Source of the DNA: Brucella grignonensis
GTDB taxonomy: Bacteria; Pseudomonadota; Alphaproteobacteria; Rhizobiales; Rhizobiaceae
Direction of reading: 5' to 3'
NCBI RefSeq assembly: GCF_002252505.1
Contig: NZ_NNRL01000157.1
Coordinates: 186,001-250,000 of the forward strand
DNA length: 64,000 nucleotides
How positions within the stretch are numbered: position 1 is the first letter of the stretch; the number at the start of each line of letters is the position of its first letter. The notes under the pieces were generated by a model. The model had not been told where the DNA came from and did not search any database. It saw nothing but the letters and a program-made list of their open reading frames with translations. Positions 16,231 to 26,228 of the stretch are shown here, piece after piece. A program made the position numbers and the translations under genes.

Positions 16231-16995
16231 TTATTTTCTGGCAACGATAAAAATTCGTGGGAAGCGCAACAATACGCGACCGTCATTCAGTGTTGGATAG
16301 AATTCCTCAAGGCGTGATTTGTAGGCTTTCAAAAATTCGCGCTGCTCATCATCGTTCAATGGATCAAGAAACGGACGCAGACCCGTAGATTTCACCCACT
16401 CAATAATAGCGTCTACATCGGCCAGCTGATGATTATAAATCACATGCCAGATATCGACGCGGGAAGCTTGACCGATCAAAGCATTATAATAATCGGCAGC
16501 AGGCGGCAGCGGTGCCCTGCCCTTATCGCCAATCTTGGCCTTAAAGGGGTCAGTTTTGGCAACTTCGCGCATCAATATATGGGTCGGTTCACCCATATTA
16601 TCCGGCATCTGCACAGCGAGATAAGCGCCGCTGTGAAGCTGTGACAGAAGTCGTCGCATCTGCTCCTTGTGATCCGGAATCCACTGAAACACGGCATTGG
16701 AAAACAACACATCCGTTTCAGCATCTGGTTCAAACTTTGTCAGATCACCCAGAGCGAAATCCAGCTGAGGCAGGCGTTGTCTGGCTTTATCAATCATATC
16801 CGGCGATGTGTCGAAGCCGGAAACCTGAGCATCTGGCCAGCGTTCAGCCAAAAGTTCGGTGGAGTTTCCGGGACCGCAACCAATATCAACCACCTTGCGC
16901 GGACTATCGATCGCTATTTGAGCGAGAAGGTCGGCTGCCGGGCGGCTACGTTCATCCTCAAACTTCAGATACTGCTTTGCGGACCAGTCTTTCAT
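16231..16995 (-). CDS. tam: Trans-aconitate 2-methyltransferase
   Basis: 254 residues. Starts [20 protein letters not shown], the hallmark N-terminus of Tam, followed by SAM motif [20 protein letters not shown] and [10 protein letters not shown]. It detoxifies trans-aconitate, which inhibits aconitase, by methyl esterification in the cytoplasm. Start at 16995 because AGTGGAG and GGGGAGGAG lie just upstream and the ettA terminator occupies the sequence before it. Confidence 0.94.
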   Translation of the reverse strand: MKDWSAKQYLKFEDERSRPAADLLAQIAIDSPRKVVDIGCGPGNSTELLAERWPDAQVSGFDTSPDMIDKARQRLPQLDFALGDLTKFEPDAETDVLFSNAVFQWIPDHKEQMRRLLSQLHSGAYLAVQMPDNMGEPTHILMREVAKTDPFKAKIGDKGRAPLPPAADYYNALIGQASRVDIWHVIYNHQLADVDAIIEWVKSTGLRPFLDPLNDDEQREFLKAYKSRLEEFYPTLNDGRVLLRFPRIFIVARK

Positions 16996-17015
16996 TCTCC
17001 ACTCCTCCCCAATAA

Positions 17016-17043
17016 AAAGGCCGGTGCATAGCACCGGCCTTTG
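17016..17043 (-). terminator. Terminator after ettA
   Basis: AAAGGCCGGTGC pairs with GCACCGGCCTTT around a 3-nt loop, followed on the minus strand by TTTTTATT. It lies 6 bp after the ettA stop and just upstream of tam. Confidence 0.88.
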
Positions 17044-17048
17044 ATTTC

Positions 17049-18698
17049 TTAGCGCGTCAGCGGCTTGTAGGTTACCCGCTTCGGATTGACGCTTTCAGGT
17101 CCAAGACGGCGGACCTTGTCAGCTTCGTAATCCTCGAAGTTGCCTTCGAACCATTCAACATGGCTATCGCCTTCGAATGCCAGAATATGCGTTGCCAGAC
17201 GGTCGAGGAACATACGATCGTGGGAGATGATAACAGCGCAGCCAGCATACTTTTCAAGCGCATCTTCGAGCGCTGCCAGCGTTTCGGTATCAAGATCGTT
17301 GGTCGGTTCGTCGAGGAGCAGAACGTTGCCGCCTGCCTGCAGCATCTTAGCAAGATGCACGCGGTTACGCTGACCACCGGACAGATTGCCGACTTTCGCC
17401 TGCTGATCGCCGCCCTTGAAGTTGAACGCACCGCAATAAGCGCGGGAGTTCATTTCAAACTTGCCAAGCTTGATAATGTCATTACCGCCAGAAATTTCTT
17501 CCCAGACATTCTTGTTCGGATCCAGGTGATCGCGGCTCTGATCAACGTAACCAAGATGAACCGTGTCACCGATACGGATCGAACCGGAATCCGGCTTTTC
17601 CTGACCGGTAATCATCTTGAACAGTGTCGACTTACCGGCACCGTTCGGACCGATAACACCGACAATACCACCTGGAGGCAGCTTGAATGTCAGATTTTCG
17701 ATCAGCATACGGTCGCCAAACGACTTGGTCAGACCTTCAGCTTCAATAACCACCTGACCGAGGCGCTCACCAGCAGGGATCAGAATCTGGGCATCGCCCG
17801 GACGCTGATTGTTGGCGGCTTCAACGAGCTGATCATAGGCCTTGATACGGGCCTTCGACTTAGACTGACGTGCTTTCGGGCTTGCGGCAATCCATTGGCG
17901 TTCACGTTCAAGCGCCTTCTGGCGCGAATCTTCTTCGCGGCCTTCTTGAATCATGCGCTTGGATTTGGCTTCCAGATAGGCAGAATAGTTGCCTTCATAA
18001 GGAATGCCACGACCACGATCGAGTTCAAGAATCCAGCCCGTCACATTGTCAAGGAAGTAGCGATCGTGCGTGATAAGCAGGACAGCGCCTTCATATTCGC
18101 GTAGATGCTTTTCCAGCCATGCGGTGGTTTCAGCGTCAAGGTGGTTGGTCGGCTCGTCAAGCAGAAGCAGGTCAGGCTTCGAAAGCAGCAGCTTACAAAG
18201 CGCCACACGACGACGTTCACCACCCGAAAGCGTTGTGACATCGGCGTCAGCAGGCGGGCAGCGCAGGGCTTCCATCGCCATTTCGACCTGGCTGTCCAGA
18301 TCCCAGAGGTTCTGGCTGTCGATGAGATCCTGAAGCGCCGCACCTTCGTCGGCTGTTTCATCAGAATAATTCATCATCAGCTCGTTATAACGGTCGAGAA
18401 TAGCCGTTTTCTTGGCTACACCTTCCATTACATTGCCGAGCACGGTCTTTTCAGGGTCGAGATGCGGTTCCTGTGCAAGGTAACCACAAGTCGCACCGTC
18501 TGCGAGCCAGGCTTCACCGGTGAAGTCCTTGTCGAGACCGGCCATGATCTTGAGAATTGTCGATTTACCGGCGCCGTTTGGTCCGAGAATACCAATCTTC
18601 GCATCTGGATAGAATGACAGATGAAGATTTTCGATAACCTTCTTGGCGCCGTAGGCCTTATTCAGCCCGGACATATGATAGATGAATTGGCGTGCCAT
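17049..18698 (-). CDS. ettA: Energy-dependent translational throttle protein, ABC-F family
   Basis: 549 residues, soluble ABC-F ATPase that binds the ribosomal E site and gates entry into elongation according to ATP/ADP. Two ATP-binding cassettes: Walker [10 protein letters not shown] in each, signatures [11 protein letters not shown] and [11 protein letters not shown], Walker [13 protein letters not shown] and [11 protein letters not shown]. Between them is the P-site tRNA interaction linker ([20 protein letters not shown]). Start at 18698 ([17 protein letters not shown]) by family length; the frame is open 68 codons further but those are not conserved-looking. Confidence 0.96.
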   Translation of the reverse strand: MARQFIYHMSGLNKAYGAKKVIENLHLSFYPDAKIGILGPNGAGKSTILKIMAGLDKDFTGEAWLADGATCGYLAQEPHLDPEKTVLGNVMEGVAKKTAILDRYNELMMNYSDETADEGAALQDLIDSQNLWDLDSQVEMAMEALRCPPADADVTTLSGGERRRVALCKLLLSKPDLLLLDEPTNHLDAETTAWLEKHLREYEGAVLLITHDRYFLDNVTGWILELDRGRGIPYEGNYSAYLEAKSKRMIQEGREEDSRQKALERERQWIAASPKARQSKSKARIKAYDQLVEAANNQRPGDAQILIPAGERLGQVVIEAEGLTKSFGDRMLIENLTFKLPPGGIVGVIGPNGAGKSTLFKMITGQEKPDSGSIRIGDTVHLGYVDQSRDHLDPNKNVWEEISGGNDIIKLGKFEMNSRAYCGAFNFKGGDQQAKVGNLSGGQRNRVHLAKMLQAGGNVLLLDEPTNDLDTETLAALEDALEKYAGCAVIISHDRMFLDRLATHILAFEGDSHVEWFEGNFEDYEADKVRRLGPESVNPKRVTYKPLTR

Positions 18699-19188
18699 AA
18701 AGCGCGTCGTCTCCACAGGTTGGAAAGCGCGGTTCGACCTGATGTCGAAGCGCGGGAAATTGCTGCTGGCTATGTAGGCGAAATAGCGCGCGGAAGCAAA
18801 CATCATCGCACGGATTACACCGATCACTCTCATTGCGAGAGCGAAGCACTGATTTTTCTGTGTCCCAAAATAAATGAAACCGGGCGCGGATATTTCCGTC
18901 ACCCGGTTTCCCCTCTGGCCACCACTCGGGAAAGTATCCTCCCTTTCACCGAATGGCCTGCTAGTTATGCCTTAAAGACTGGAATTCGACGCCCCTGAAT
19001 TCTCTTCAAAACTCCGTTCATATCCCCTGATAAAGACAGATTTGCCCAGGATTTTGTGGTTTTCAAGCGGAATTTGCTCAAAAAATACAAATGCCTAAAA
19101 TTAATTCATTCAACCTCCTGGTGCCTTTTTTAAAGACGCGACCAAAAGAGAATTTGACTATTTGCGCGGCATAAATTCTGATGGTCTT
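18699..19188. other. Divergent intergenic region, no gene seen
   Basis: 490 bp between ettA and the hydrolase gene. It holds an inverted repeat (GAAACCGGG at about 18876 with CCCGGTTTC at 18902) that could act as a terminator or regulatory hairpin. The right half is AT-rich. No reading frame looks coding. Confidence 0.5.
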
Positions 19189-20133
19189 ATGACATTTGAA
19201 ACCATCCATCACCTGCCTCTGACAGACGAAATCGAACTGCCTTATCGGCAGTCGCTTACCGCCACACCAAAAGCGGTGGTACAAATCTGCCATGGGCTTG
19301 CCGAACACTCGGCCCGCTATGCACGTTTTGCCGCAGCACTGAACCAGGCCGGTTATCATGCTTATGCGCATGACCATCGGGGACACGGTGCAAATATCGG
19401 CCCACACGCACCCAAAGGAATATTCGCACTCAAAGACGGCTATAGAGTGGCCATCAATGATGTTCTTTCACTCAACCGCCATATTCATGCGATGCATCCA
19501 GACTTACCAGTGGTTTTATTCGGGCATTCAATGGGTGGGCTTATCGCACTGAACTACGCACTTACGTATTCGGATACGATTGATGCTGTCGCCGTGTGGA
19601 ACGCTAATTTCAACGGTGGCATCGAGAACAGTGCAGCGATGGCATTGCTTTATGCCGAGCGTATGCTCAAAGGCTCGGACGTACCAAGCGCAATCCTGCC
19701 GAAGCTTACATTCCGCGCATGGGGTAATTCCATTCCTGGCCATCGCACAGCATTTGACTGGCTTTCACGCGATGCGTCAGAAGTGGCAGCCTATGTGAAC
19801 GATCCTCTCTGCGGCTTTGATGCAAGTGTGGCACTCTGGATTGACGTCTTCCGGATGATGAAAAATGGCGCAACCGACAGTAATTTTGCGAACATCCGCA
19901 AAGACCTGCCGTTTAATATCGTCGGTGGAACGGAAGACCCTGCCACAGACAAAGCTAGGGCCACGCGCAAACTGGCGGATAGAATGCAGGCGATGGACTT
20001 TAGCAATGTTACTTGCAATATCTATCCCGGCACGCGCCATGAAAGCCTGAACGAGATCAATCGAGATGAGGTGACGCAGAATTTTCTGGATTGGCTCACC
20101 GAGGTACTTCCGTACAGCCGCATCTCCGGTTAA
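19189..20133 (+). CDS. Alpha/beta hydrolase, monoacylglycerol lipase/lysophospholipase type
   Basis: 314 residues. Serine nucleophile in VVLFGHSMGGLIAL, oxyanion and lid features HDHRGHGAN and QICHGLAEHSARY, aspartate in NIVGGTEDPAT and histidine in YPGTRHESLNE. This is the PldB/monoglyceride lipase branch. No signal peptide is seen, so it should be cytoplasmic or membrane-associated. The start is uncertain: ATG at 19189 lacks a clear ribosome site, and a TTG nine codons upstream is possible. Confidence 0.88.
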   Translation: MTFETIHHLPLTDEIELPYRQSLTATPKAVVQICHGLAEHSARYARFAAALNQAGYHAYAHDHRGHGANIGPHAPKGIFALKDGYRVAINDVLSLNRHIHAMHPDLPVVLFGHSMGGLIALNYALTYSDTIDAVAVWNANFNGGIENSAAMALLYAERMLKGSDVPSAILPKLTFRAWGNSIPGHRTAFDWLSRDASEVAAYVNDPLCGFDASVALWIDVFRMMKNGATDSNFANIRKDLPFNIVGGTEDPATDKARATRKLADRMQAMDFSNVTCNIYPGTRHESLNEINRDEVTQNFLDWLTEVLPYSRISG

Positions 20134-20302
20134 AACCTGCAGATATTCAAATACCGGATCAAACTCACGATTTCTTGAAACGTCTTGGTTTGCCTCGCAA
20201 TCAATGTTATGGAGCCCGCCTTGCGCGCTACAGGGCATCTATACATAAACATTAAGCACACCGGTTTTACGGCAAATGCGCAAGGAATGAAGGAAGCTCC
20301 GC

Positions 20303-21034
20303 TTGGCAACACCAACGATTTCTGTGGTCATCCCCTGCCGCAATGAGGCCGACAATCTCGCTTTTCTGCTCGATGAAGTCGACAATGCCATGCTTGGTCG
20401 CTCATATGAAGTGATCGTCGTGGATGATGGCTCGACAGATTCCACGAGCGACGTGCTTGCAGGTCGTATCCATGCGGGCAGGCCGCTGCGCCATATCCGC
20501 CATGACCGTTCAGCCGGACAGAGTGCCGCTTTGCGTTCAGGTGTCTTTGCAGCTCACGGCCAGATTGTTGTCACGATGGATGGCGACGGGCAGAACAATC
20601 CCGCCTATTTGCCAGCGCTCGCAGATGCTCTCATTAATGCAGGTCCGGCCTTTGGTATTGCCGCCGGACAGCGCCTCAAGCGCACAGACACCAAGCTCAA
20701 GCAGCTTTCCTCGCGCTTTGCCAATAATCTGCGCGGTTCTATCCTGAAAGATAAGACCCGCGATTCTGGTTGCGGTCTAAAGGCGCTGCACACCGATCTT
20801 TTCCGTCAGTTGCCGTTCTTCGACGGCTGGCACCGTTATCTGCCCTCGCTGGCCCTTCGCGAAGGTTTTGATGTCGTACATATCGATGTTACCGACCGCG
20901 AACGCCGCCACGGCAAATCCAATTATGGCATTCTGGACCGCGGCCTGCGCGGTATTCTCGACCTTTATGGCGTTTGGTGGTTGCGCAAGCGCCGCAAGGT
21001 TGTGCCGCGTGTGACGGAGATTACCCATGACTGA
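20303..21034 (+). CDS. Glycosyltransferase family 2, dolichol-phosphate mannosyltransferase-like
   Basis: 243 residues. GT-A fold with ISVVIPCRNEADNLAFLLDE, VIVVDDGSTDST, and the metal-binding TMDGDGQNNP; C-terminal GKSNYGILDRGLRGILDLYG is typical of DPM/ArnC-type enzymes that load a sugar on a polyprenyl phosphate. There are no C-terminal membrane helices. It starts with TTG at 20303, with AAGGAAG 6 nt upstream. It overlaps the LAB_N gene by 8 bp. Likely part of envelope glycolipid or lipid A modification. Confidence 0.9.
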   Translation: MATPTISVVIPCRNEADNLAFLLDEVDNAMLGRSYEVIVVDDGSTDSTSDVLAGRIHAGRPLRHIRHDRSAGQSAALRSGVFAAHGQIVVTMDGDGQNNPAYLPALADALINAGPAFGIAAGQRLKRTDTKLKQLSSRFANNLRGSILKDKTRDSGCGLKALHTDLFRQLPFFDGWHRYLPSLALREGFDVVHIDVTDRERRHGKSNYGILDRGLRGILDLYGVWWLRKRRKVVPRVTEITHD

Positions 21035-21356
21035 TGTTCTCAGCAGCCTCGTTCAATGGCTTCACGATGTATTCGTGGCTCAATGGGACGGCTGGATCGT
21101 TTTGGGCTTTGTTGCGCAGGCCTGCTTCACCATGCGTTTCGTCGTGCAGTGGCTGGCGTCGGAAAAGGCCAAGAGAAGCGTCATGCCAGTGGCATTCTGG
21201 TTCTTTTCGCTCTTTGGCGGCGCACTTCTTCTGATCTATGCGATACAACGCAAGGATCCCGTCTTTATCGCCGGTCAGGGATTCGGCCTGATTGTCTATA
21301 TCCGCAATCTCTGGCTCATCGCCAACGAGAAGAAGCGAATTGCAACAGCAGACTAA
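21027..21356 (+). CDS. LAB_N (lipid A biosynthesis N-terminal) domain membrane protein
   Basis: 109 residues with three membrane helices. Marks of the LAB_N family are FVAQACFTMRFVVQWLASE, KRSVMPVAFWFFSLFGG and FGLIVYIRNLWLI. Such proteins are usually encoded between a DPM-like glycosyltransferase and an ArnT-like transferase and are thought to help move or modify lipid-linked sugars. Here the upstream GT2 gene overlaps it, but no ArnT-like gene follows; a terminator comes 22 bp later. Confidence 0.88.
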   Translation: MTDVLSSLVQWLHDVFVAQWDGWIVLGFVAQACFTMRFVVQWLASEKAKRSVMPVAFWFFSLFGGALLLIYAIQRKDPVFIAGQGFGLIVYIRNLWLIANEKKRIATAD

Positions 21357-21378
21357 CCCTCTCGCACGGTTCAAAATC

Positions 21379-21413
21379 AAAACGCCGATCTGATAATGTC
21401 AGATCGGCGTTTT
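21379..21413. terminator. Bidirectional terminator between LAB_N gene and ugd
   Basis: 15-bp perfect stem AAAACGCCGATCTGA / TCAGATCGGCGTTTT with a 5-nt loop. It serves both convergent units. The core GATCTGA...TCAGATC recalls the second stem of the palindromic repeats. Confidence 0.9.
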
Positions 21414-21424
21414 AGTTTAGAATA

Positions 21425-22735
21425 TCAAACTTTATGCGTGCGCCCGACCGAGCGATAATTCAAGCCGGTGCCAGCAACATCATCTGCCTTATAGACATTA
21501 CGCATATCGATCAGCACATTGCCCTCCATCACACTCGCAATGCGTCTGAGATCGAGTGCGCGATATGCATTCCACTCGGTAAGCAGTGCTACGACGCCAG
21601 CGCCTTTTGCTGCTTCATAAGCCGAACTACACCAAGTCACATCCGGCAGGACCAGTTTTGCGGCTTCCATTGCCTCAGGATCGTGGGCGCGGACAGAAAT
21701 GCCTGCGTTCTGAATAGCCGCAATAATGTCGAGCGACGGAGACTCACGAATATCATCCGTGTTCGGTTTGAACGCGACACCAAGCACAGCAACAGTCTTT
21801 GCACCGCTTTCATGAGCAGCGGCAACAATGCGCTCTGCCATCGACTGTTTGCGTGCTTCGTTGACCGCGATGACTTCTTCGATCAGAGACTGCGGCGCAT
21901 CGTATTTTTTGCCTGTGGCAGCAAACGCCCGTGTATCTTTGGGAAAGCATGAGCCGCCAAAACCCGGCCCCGCATGAAGAAACTTGGAGCCGATGCGGTT
22001 GTCCATGCCAATGGCGCGAGCAACTTCCTGCACATTGCCGCCAGTTTTCTCACAAAGATCAGCGACCTGGTTGATGAAGGTTACTTTCATCGCAAGAAAT
22101 GCATTGGCGGCGTATTTGATGATTTCGGCATTTTCAAGCGATGTGACAACCATTGGCGTCTCACGCAGATATAGCGGGCGGTAAAGCCGCTGCATAGCAG
22201 CCCTGCCGCGCTCATCATCAACGCCAACCACCACACGGTCGGGGCGCATGAAATCTTCAATTGCCGAGCCTTCGCGCAGAAATTCCGGGTTTGATACCAT
22301 CGAGAATTCAACGCCTGGACGCGCAGCGGCAATACGATCGCGAATACGCGCATTGGTGCCGACAACAACCGTCGACTTGATGACGACCACCGCACCCGGC
22401 TTCATTGCGGCTGCGATCTCGTCAGCAGCAGCCTCGATATATTGCAGATCTGCCTCGCCATCGCCACGCCGCGATGGTGTGCCGACAGCGATCAAAATCA
22501 CATCGGCATCTGCAACACTGGTTGCAAGATCGGTACTAAACTCCAGCCGGCCGTCACGAATATTTCGCGCCATGAGCTCATCGAGCCCTGGTTCGAAAAT
22601 CGTGACCTTACCCGCAGTCAGCCGTTCGATGATCGACGGGTTTTTGTCGACACAGGTAACGTGAAAGCCAAATTCGGCAAAACACACACCTGAAACCAGA
22701 CCCACATAGCCCGTTCCGATCATCGCCAGCTTCAT
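21425..22735 (-). CDS. ugd: UDP-glucose 6-dehydrogenase
   Basis: 436 residues. NAD-binding N-terminus MKLAMIGTGYVGLVSG, dehydrogenase marks SNPEFLREGSAI and GPGFGGSCFPKDT (catalytic Cys), and C-terminal VAVLGVAFKPNTDDIRESPS. It oxidises UDP-glucose to UDP-glucuronate, feeding envelope polysaccharide and lipid A acidic sugars. Monocistronic by position: a terminator lies after it and the next gene upstream is 22 bp away on the same strand, so co-transcription with the isomerase gene is likely. Confidence 0.96.
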   Translation of the reverse strand: MKLAMIGTGYVGLVSGVCFAEFGFHVTCVDKNPSIIERLTAGKVTIFEPGLDELMARNIRDGRLEFSTDLATSVADADVILIAVGTPSRRGDGEADLQYIEAAADEIAAAMKPGAVVVIKSTVVVGTNARIRDRIAAARPGVEFSMVSNPEFLREGSAIEDFMRPDRVVVGVDDERGRAAMQRLYRPLYLRETPMVVTSLENAEIIKYAANAFLAMKVTFINQVADLCEKTGGNVQEVARAIGMDNRIGSKFLHAGPGFGGSCFPKDTRAFAATGKKYDAPQSLIEEVIAVNEARKQSMAERIVAAAHESGAKTVAVLGVAFKPNTDDIRESPSLDIIAAIQNAGISVRAHDPEAMEAAKLVLPDVTWCSSAYEAAKGAGVVALLTEWNAYRALDLRRIASVMEGNVLIDMRNVYKADDVAGTGLNYRSVGRTHKV

Positions 22736-22757
22736 ATGTTCAACCCTTCAATTTAGC

Positions 22758-23444
22758 TTAAAGCCATTTATCATAGTCCGACACCAAGAGGTGTAGCGGC
22801 TTCTCATTTTCTTCAATATTGGAGAAGCGTCCGATCGGCTCGCGGAAAATATTGTCTGTCAGATCGTCATTGACCGTCGATACTTCACCGATCAGCACGT
22901 CAGCGCCCTCACCCCAGAAGGCGTGCCAGTTGCCCGGCAGCAGCGTGACACTTTCGCCCGGCGCGAGCTTGAGATGTGCACCTGCCTTCTGCGTAACCAG
23001 ACGACCGTCCGTCGCAACCGTGACATCGGTTTCTTCATCGACGCTGCCGTCGGCACGCGAATTGAAAAGCTCAAGCACCAGCGTACCACCACCACGATTG
23101 ATGATGTCTTCTGCCTTCACCACATGGCGATGCATTGGCGAAATCTGGTTCTTGCGCGAAATCATGATTTTTTCGGCATAAAGCATACCGCCACCGCGCT
23201 TGAGATCTTCAGCATTGCCATTGCGTGTGGTGAAAAGAAACAGACCGAGATCGGCAAACTTGCCCTGACCGTAATCGGTAATATCCCATCCGAGGCGACC
23301 ATCGAGAATTGCCTTTGCATCGCTCGACGTGCGCGTTTTCAGCTCTTCTGGCGACCAATAAGCGAAGGGAGGCATGATATAGCCAAAGGAGCGGATGAAA
23401 GCATCGCTCTCACGGATAATCTCATTAATTTCTGAACGTTTCAT
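22758..23444 (-). CDS. D-lyxose isomerase-like cupin
   Basis: 228 residues. Matches the D-lyxose ketol-isomerase family: AYWSPEELKTR near the N-terminus, YAEKIMISRKNQISPMHRH with metal-binding histidines, followed by the conserved glutamate in KAEDIINRGGG, and a second cupin histidine in LLPGNWHAFWGEG. Members interconvert D-lyxose and D-xylulose or related sugars with Mn2+. Start at 23444 (MKRSEINEI); AGAGG and GGGAGG lie upstream. Only 22 bp from ugd, suggesting an operon in sugar metabolism. Confidence 0.87.
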   Translation of the reverse strand: MKRSEINEIIRESDAFIRSFGYIMPPFAYWSPEELKTRTSSDAKAILDGRLGWDITDYGQGKFADLGLFLFTTRNGNAEDLKRGGGMLYAEKIMISRKNQISPMHRHVVKAEDIINRGGGTLVLELFNSRADGSVDEETDVTVATDGRLVTQKAGAHLKLAPGESVTLLPGNWHAFWGEGADVLIGEVSTVNDDLTDNIFREPIGRFSNIEENEKPLHLLVSDYDKWL

Positions 23445-23801
23445 GGCCTCTAAGCCTCCCATGGAATGAAACCGGATATATTTGACAGCTTGGTAACCGG
23501 CTTTCTGCCATTTTGGCAATCCCATGCGCGTAAGTCACACATATTTGCGAAATGCTGCGCGTCATTTTGACGTGTCGTCTTTACGCGAAAATCATGTCGC
23601 ATCCCAATGCGCGTTTAGAACATTTCAATGATTGAATCATGACAACGAAAGCCAGTCTGAACAGAACCGAATGAACGGACAAGCCATTGAGATAACGGGA
23701 AAAGCCGTGCTTTCGGAAGACAACGGGAACAGTAGGTCGAGCAAACGTCGCTGAGAGAACAGCACAAGCACGACCTTTATACGGCACAAAGGGTCGATTC
23801 T
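23445..23801. other. Divergent intergenic region upstream of gbcA
   Basis: 357 bp, no coding frame accepted. It should hold promoters for both divergent units. Several short inverted repeats (for example CGCGTCATTTTGACGTG near 23561) could be operators, but none was recognised. Confidence 0.5.
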
Positions 23802-25049
23802 ATGGACGTTCGCAACGAAATGCTGGGGCTTTTGACCGGGCGTGACCCAAATTTCAGCCTGGAACAGAAGTTTTACACTGATCCTGACTATTACAAGCTG
23901 GATCTGGAAAACATCTTTTACCGCGACTGGCTGTTTGTCGGCCATGACTGCGAACTGCCGAAAACAGGCTCCTACATGACAGTGCAGGTTGGTGCCTATC
24001 CCGTCGTGATCGTGCGCGATGCGCAAGGCGGCATCCGCGCGTTCCACAATTCCTGCCGCCATCGCGGCTCGCGCATCTGTTCGGCGGAAAAAGGCACCGC
24101 TGCCAAGCTCGTCTGCCCTTATCACCAGTGGACTTATGAACTCGATGGCCGCCTGTTGTTCGCACGTCAGGTCGGCCCGGACTTCAAGCCCGCAGAATAC
24201 GGTCTGAAGCAGGTTCATTGCGAGAGCGTTGCTGGCTACATCTATGTCTGCCTCGCGGACGAAGCACCTGACTTCAACAGCTTCCGCAATCTGGTCGAGC
24301 CTTACCTCGCACCACACAACATCAAGGAAGCCAAGGTCGCCTTTGAAAGCTCGATCATCGAGAAAGGCAACTGGAAGCTGGTGTGGGAAAACAACCGCGA
24401 ATGCTATCACTGCGCGGCCAACCATCCGGAACTTTGCCGCACCTATCCTGAAGCACCAAGCGCAACCGGCGTTCAGGGTGTGATGGAAGACCCCGAAATC
24501 AACCAACTCTGGAAAAACTGCGCTTCCATCGGTCTGCCCGCTGAATTCAACATGTCGGAAGATGGTCGCTATCGCATCACACGCATTCCACTGCTGCGTG
24601 ATGCCGTGAGCTATACCATGTCGGGCAAACCTGCCGTTAAGAAGCCACTGAGCGATAAGGTGTCGGGCAATACCAATATCGGCGCCATGCTCCTCTTCAA
24701 TTATCCGTCCACATGGAACCATCTGATGGTCGATCACGCGATTTCCTTCCGCGTGCTGCCAATCAGTGCCGAAGAAACCATGGTCACGACCAAATGGCTG
24801 GTTCACAAGGATGCCGTTGAAGGCGTTGATTACAATCTCGATGAGTTGACCCATGTCTGGATTCAGACCAATGATCAGGACCGTCAGATTGTAGAAGAAA
24901 ATGCCATTGGCATTCGCTCACCCGCCTACCAGCCCGGCCCTTATTCGGTCGAGCATGAAGGTGGTGTGATGCAGTTTCTCGAATGGTACACCAACACCAT
25001 CACACCTCGCCTGAAAGGCGAGACTACAAAGCTTAGTCGCGTAGCTTGA
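23802..25049 (+). CDS. gbcA: Rieske non-heme iron oxygenase, glycine-betaine/stachydrine demethylase type
   Basis: 415 residues. Rieske [2Fe-2S] ligands C85-x-H87 (CRHRGS) and C105-x2-H108 (CPYHQW). The mononuclear iron site is in LVWENNRECYHCAANHPELC. This is the GbcA/Stc2 group that removes one methyl from a betaine (glycine betaine, proline betaine or a similar quaternary amine) using electrons from its partner reductase. The reductase gene follows 30 bp downstream, as in gbcAB of Pseudomonas. Which betaine is used cannot be decided from sequence. Confidence 0.88.
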   Translation: MDVRNEMLGLLTGRDPNFSLEQKFYTDPDYYKLDLENIFYRDWLFVGHDCELPKTGSYMTVQVGAYPVVIVRDAQGGIRAFHNSCRHRGSRICSAEKGTAAKLVCPYHQWTYELDGRLLFARQVGPDFKPAEYGLKQVHCESVAGYIYVCLADEAPDFNSFRNLVEPYLAPHNIKEAKVAFESSIIEKGNWKLVWENNRECYHCAANHPELCRTYPEAPSATGVQGVMEDPEINQLWKNCASIGLPAEFNMSEDGRYRITRIPLLRDAVSYTMSGKPAVKKPLSDKVSGNTNIGAMLLFNYPSTWNHLMVDHAISFRVLPISAEETMVTTKWLVHKDAVEGVDYNLDELTHVWIQTNDQDRQIVEENAIGIRSPAYQPGPYSVEHEGGVMQFLEWYTNTITPRLKGETTKLSRVA

Positions 25050-25079
25050 AGTAAACTGAAATAGAGAAGTGAGAAGGCC

Positions 25080-26192
25080 ATGCAGCCTCTGAAATATCTG
25101 GATGAGATGCTGCCGTGGAACGACAGGTTGCAGATGCTGCAATGCATCTCGGCCATCGAAGAAGCGCCAGACGTCATGACCTTCTCCTTCAAAACTCAGG
25201 ATGACAACTGGTTTCGCTACACACCGGGACAGTTCATCACGCTCGAACTTCCAATCGAGCGCTCCGATGGACTTGGCCCGGTATTACGCACCTATACGCT
25301 CTCATCCACACCTTCGCGCCCCTACCATATCTCGGTTACGGTCAAAGCGCAGAAAGACAGCATTGGCACCCGCTGGATGCTCGATAATCTGCGTCCGCCG
25401 ATGACCATCAAGGCCTATGGCCCCAATGGCGATTTCTCACTCGCCAACCATCCGAGCGAAAAATATCTTTTCGTCTCGGCTGGCTCCGGCATTACACCGA
25501 TGGTGTCGATGACGCGCTGGCTTTTCGATTGCGCACCGGCAACCGATGTAGCCTTCATCAATTGTGCACGCACACCCGATGACATCATCTTCCGCAAAGA
25601 ACTGGAGCTTCTCTCCGGTCGCATGGAAGCCATGCATCTTGCTTTCATTGTGGAACAATCATCGGCGCGCCATGTCTGGCCGGGTCTGCATGGCCGCATC
25701 GACCGCGCACGACTTGAACTGCTGGCACCCGATTTCCTGCATCGCAAAGTATTCTGCTGCGGACCTGAGCCATTCATGAATGGCGTGCGTGGCCTTCTGG
25801 AGCAATCCGGCTTCAATATGGCCAATTATCATCAGGAAAGCTTCCAGCCTGCGACTGAAATTTCTGCAGTGCCAGTACCCTCGGCACTGCAAGTCGATAC
25901 ACCTGCGGCTCCAACAAAACCTGCTGTCGCACCCGCGAGCGTCGTCTTCAGCCTGTCAGGCGTCGAAGTTGAATGCACGGAAAACGACACCATCCTGCTC
26001 GCAGCCCGCAATGGCGGGCTTAAAATCCCAAGCGCCTGCGAGTTCGGTATCTGCGGAACCTGCAAAGTGAAATGCATCGGCGGTGAGACGGAAATGAACC
26101 ACAATGGCGGCATCCGTGACGACGAGATCGCAGATGGCTATATTCTCGCCTGCTGCAGCCGCCCGCGTGGCCGTGTCGAAATTGATGCGTAG
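25080..26192 (+). CDS. gbcB: Ferredoxin:NAD(P)H reductase partner of the Rieske oxygenase
   Basis: 370 residues. FAD-binding RTYTLSSTPSRPYHISVTVK, NAD-binding FVSAGSGITPMVSMTRW and CCGPEPFMNGVR, a Pro/Ala-rich hinge at about 268-285, then a plant-type [2Fe-2S] ferredoxin with CEFGICGTCKVK and a final cysteine in ILACCSRPRG. It passes electrons from NAD(P)H to GbcA. AGAAGTGAGAAGG precedes the ATG. The TAG stop is the first triplet of a small palindrome that begins a repeat-rich spacer. Confidence 0.9.
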   Translation: MQPLKYLDEMLPWNDRLQMLQCISAIEEAPDVMTFSFKTQDDNWFRYTPGQFITLELPIERSDGLGPVLRTYTLSSTPSRPYHISVTVKAQKDSIGTRWMLDNLRPPMTIKAYGPNGDFSLANHPSEKYLFVSAGSGITPMVSMTRWLFDCAPATDVAFINCARTPDDIIFRKELELLSGRMEAMHLAFIVEQSSARHVWPGLHGRIDRARLELLAPDFLHRKVFCCGPEPFMNGVRGLLEQSGFNMANYHQESFQPATEISAVPVPSALQVDTPAAPTKPAVAPASVVFSLSGVEVECTENDTILLAARNGGLKIPSACEFGICGTCKVKCIGGETEMNHNGGIRDDEIADGYILACCSRPRGRVEIDA

Positions 26193-26228
26193 AGCGCAGT
26201 GCGCTCTACCAGTTTAAATTATGAAGTA

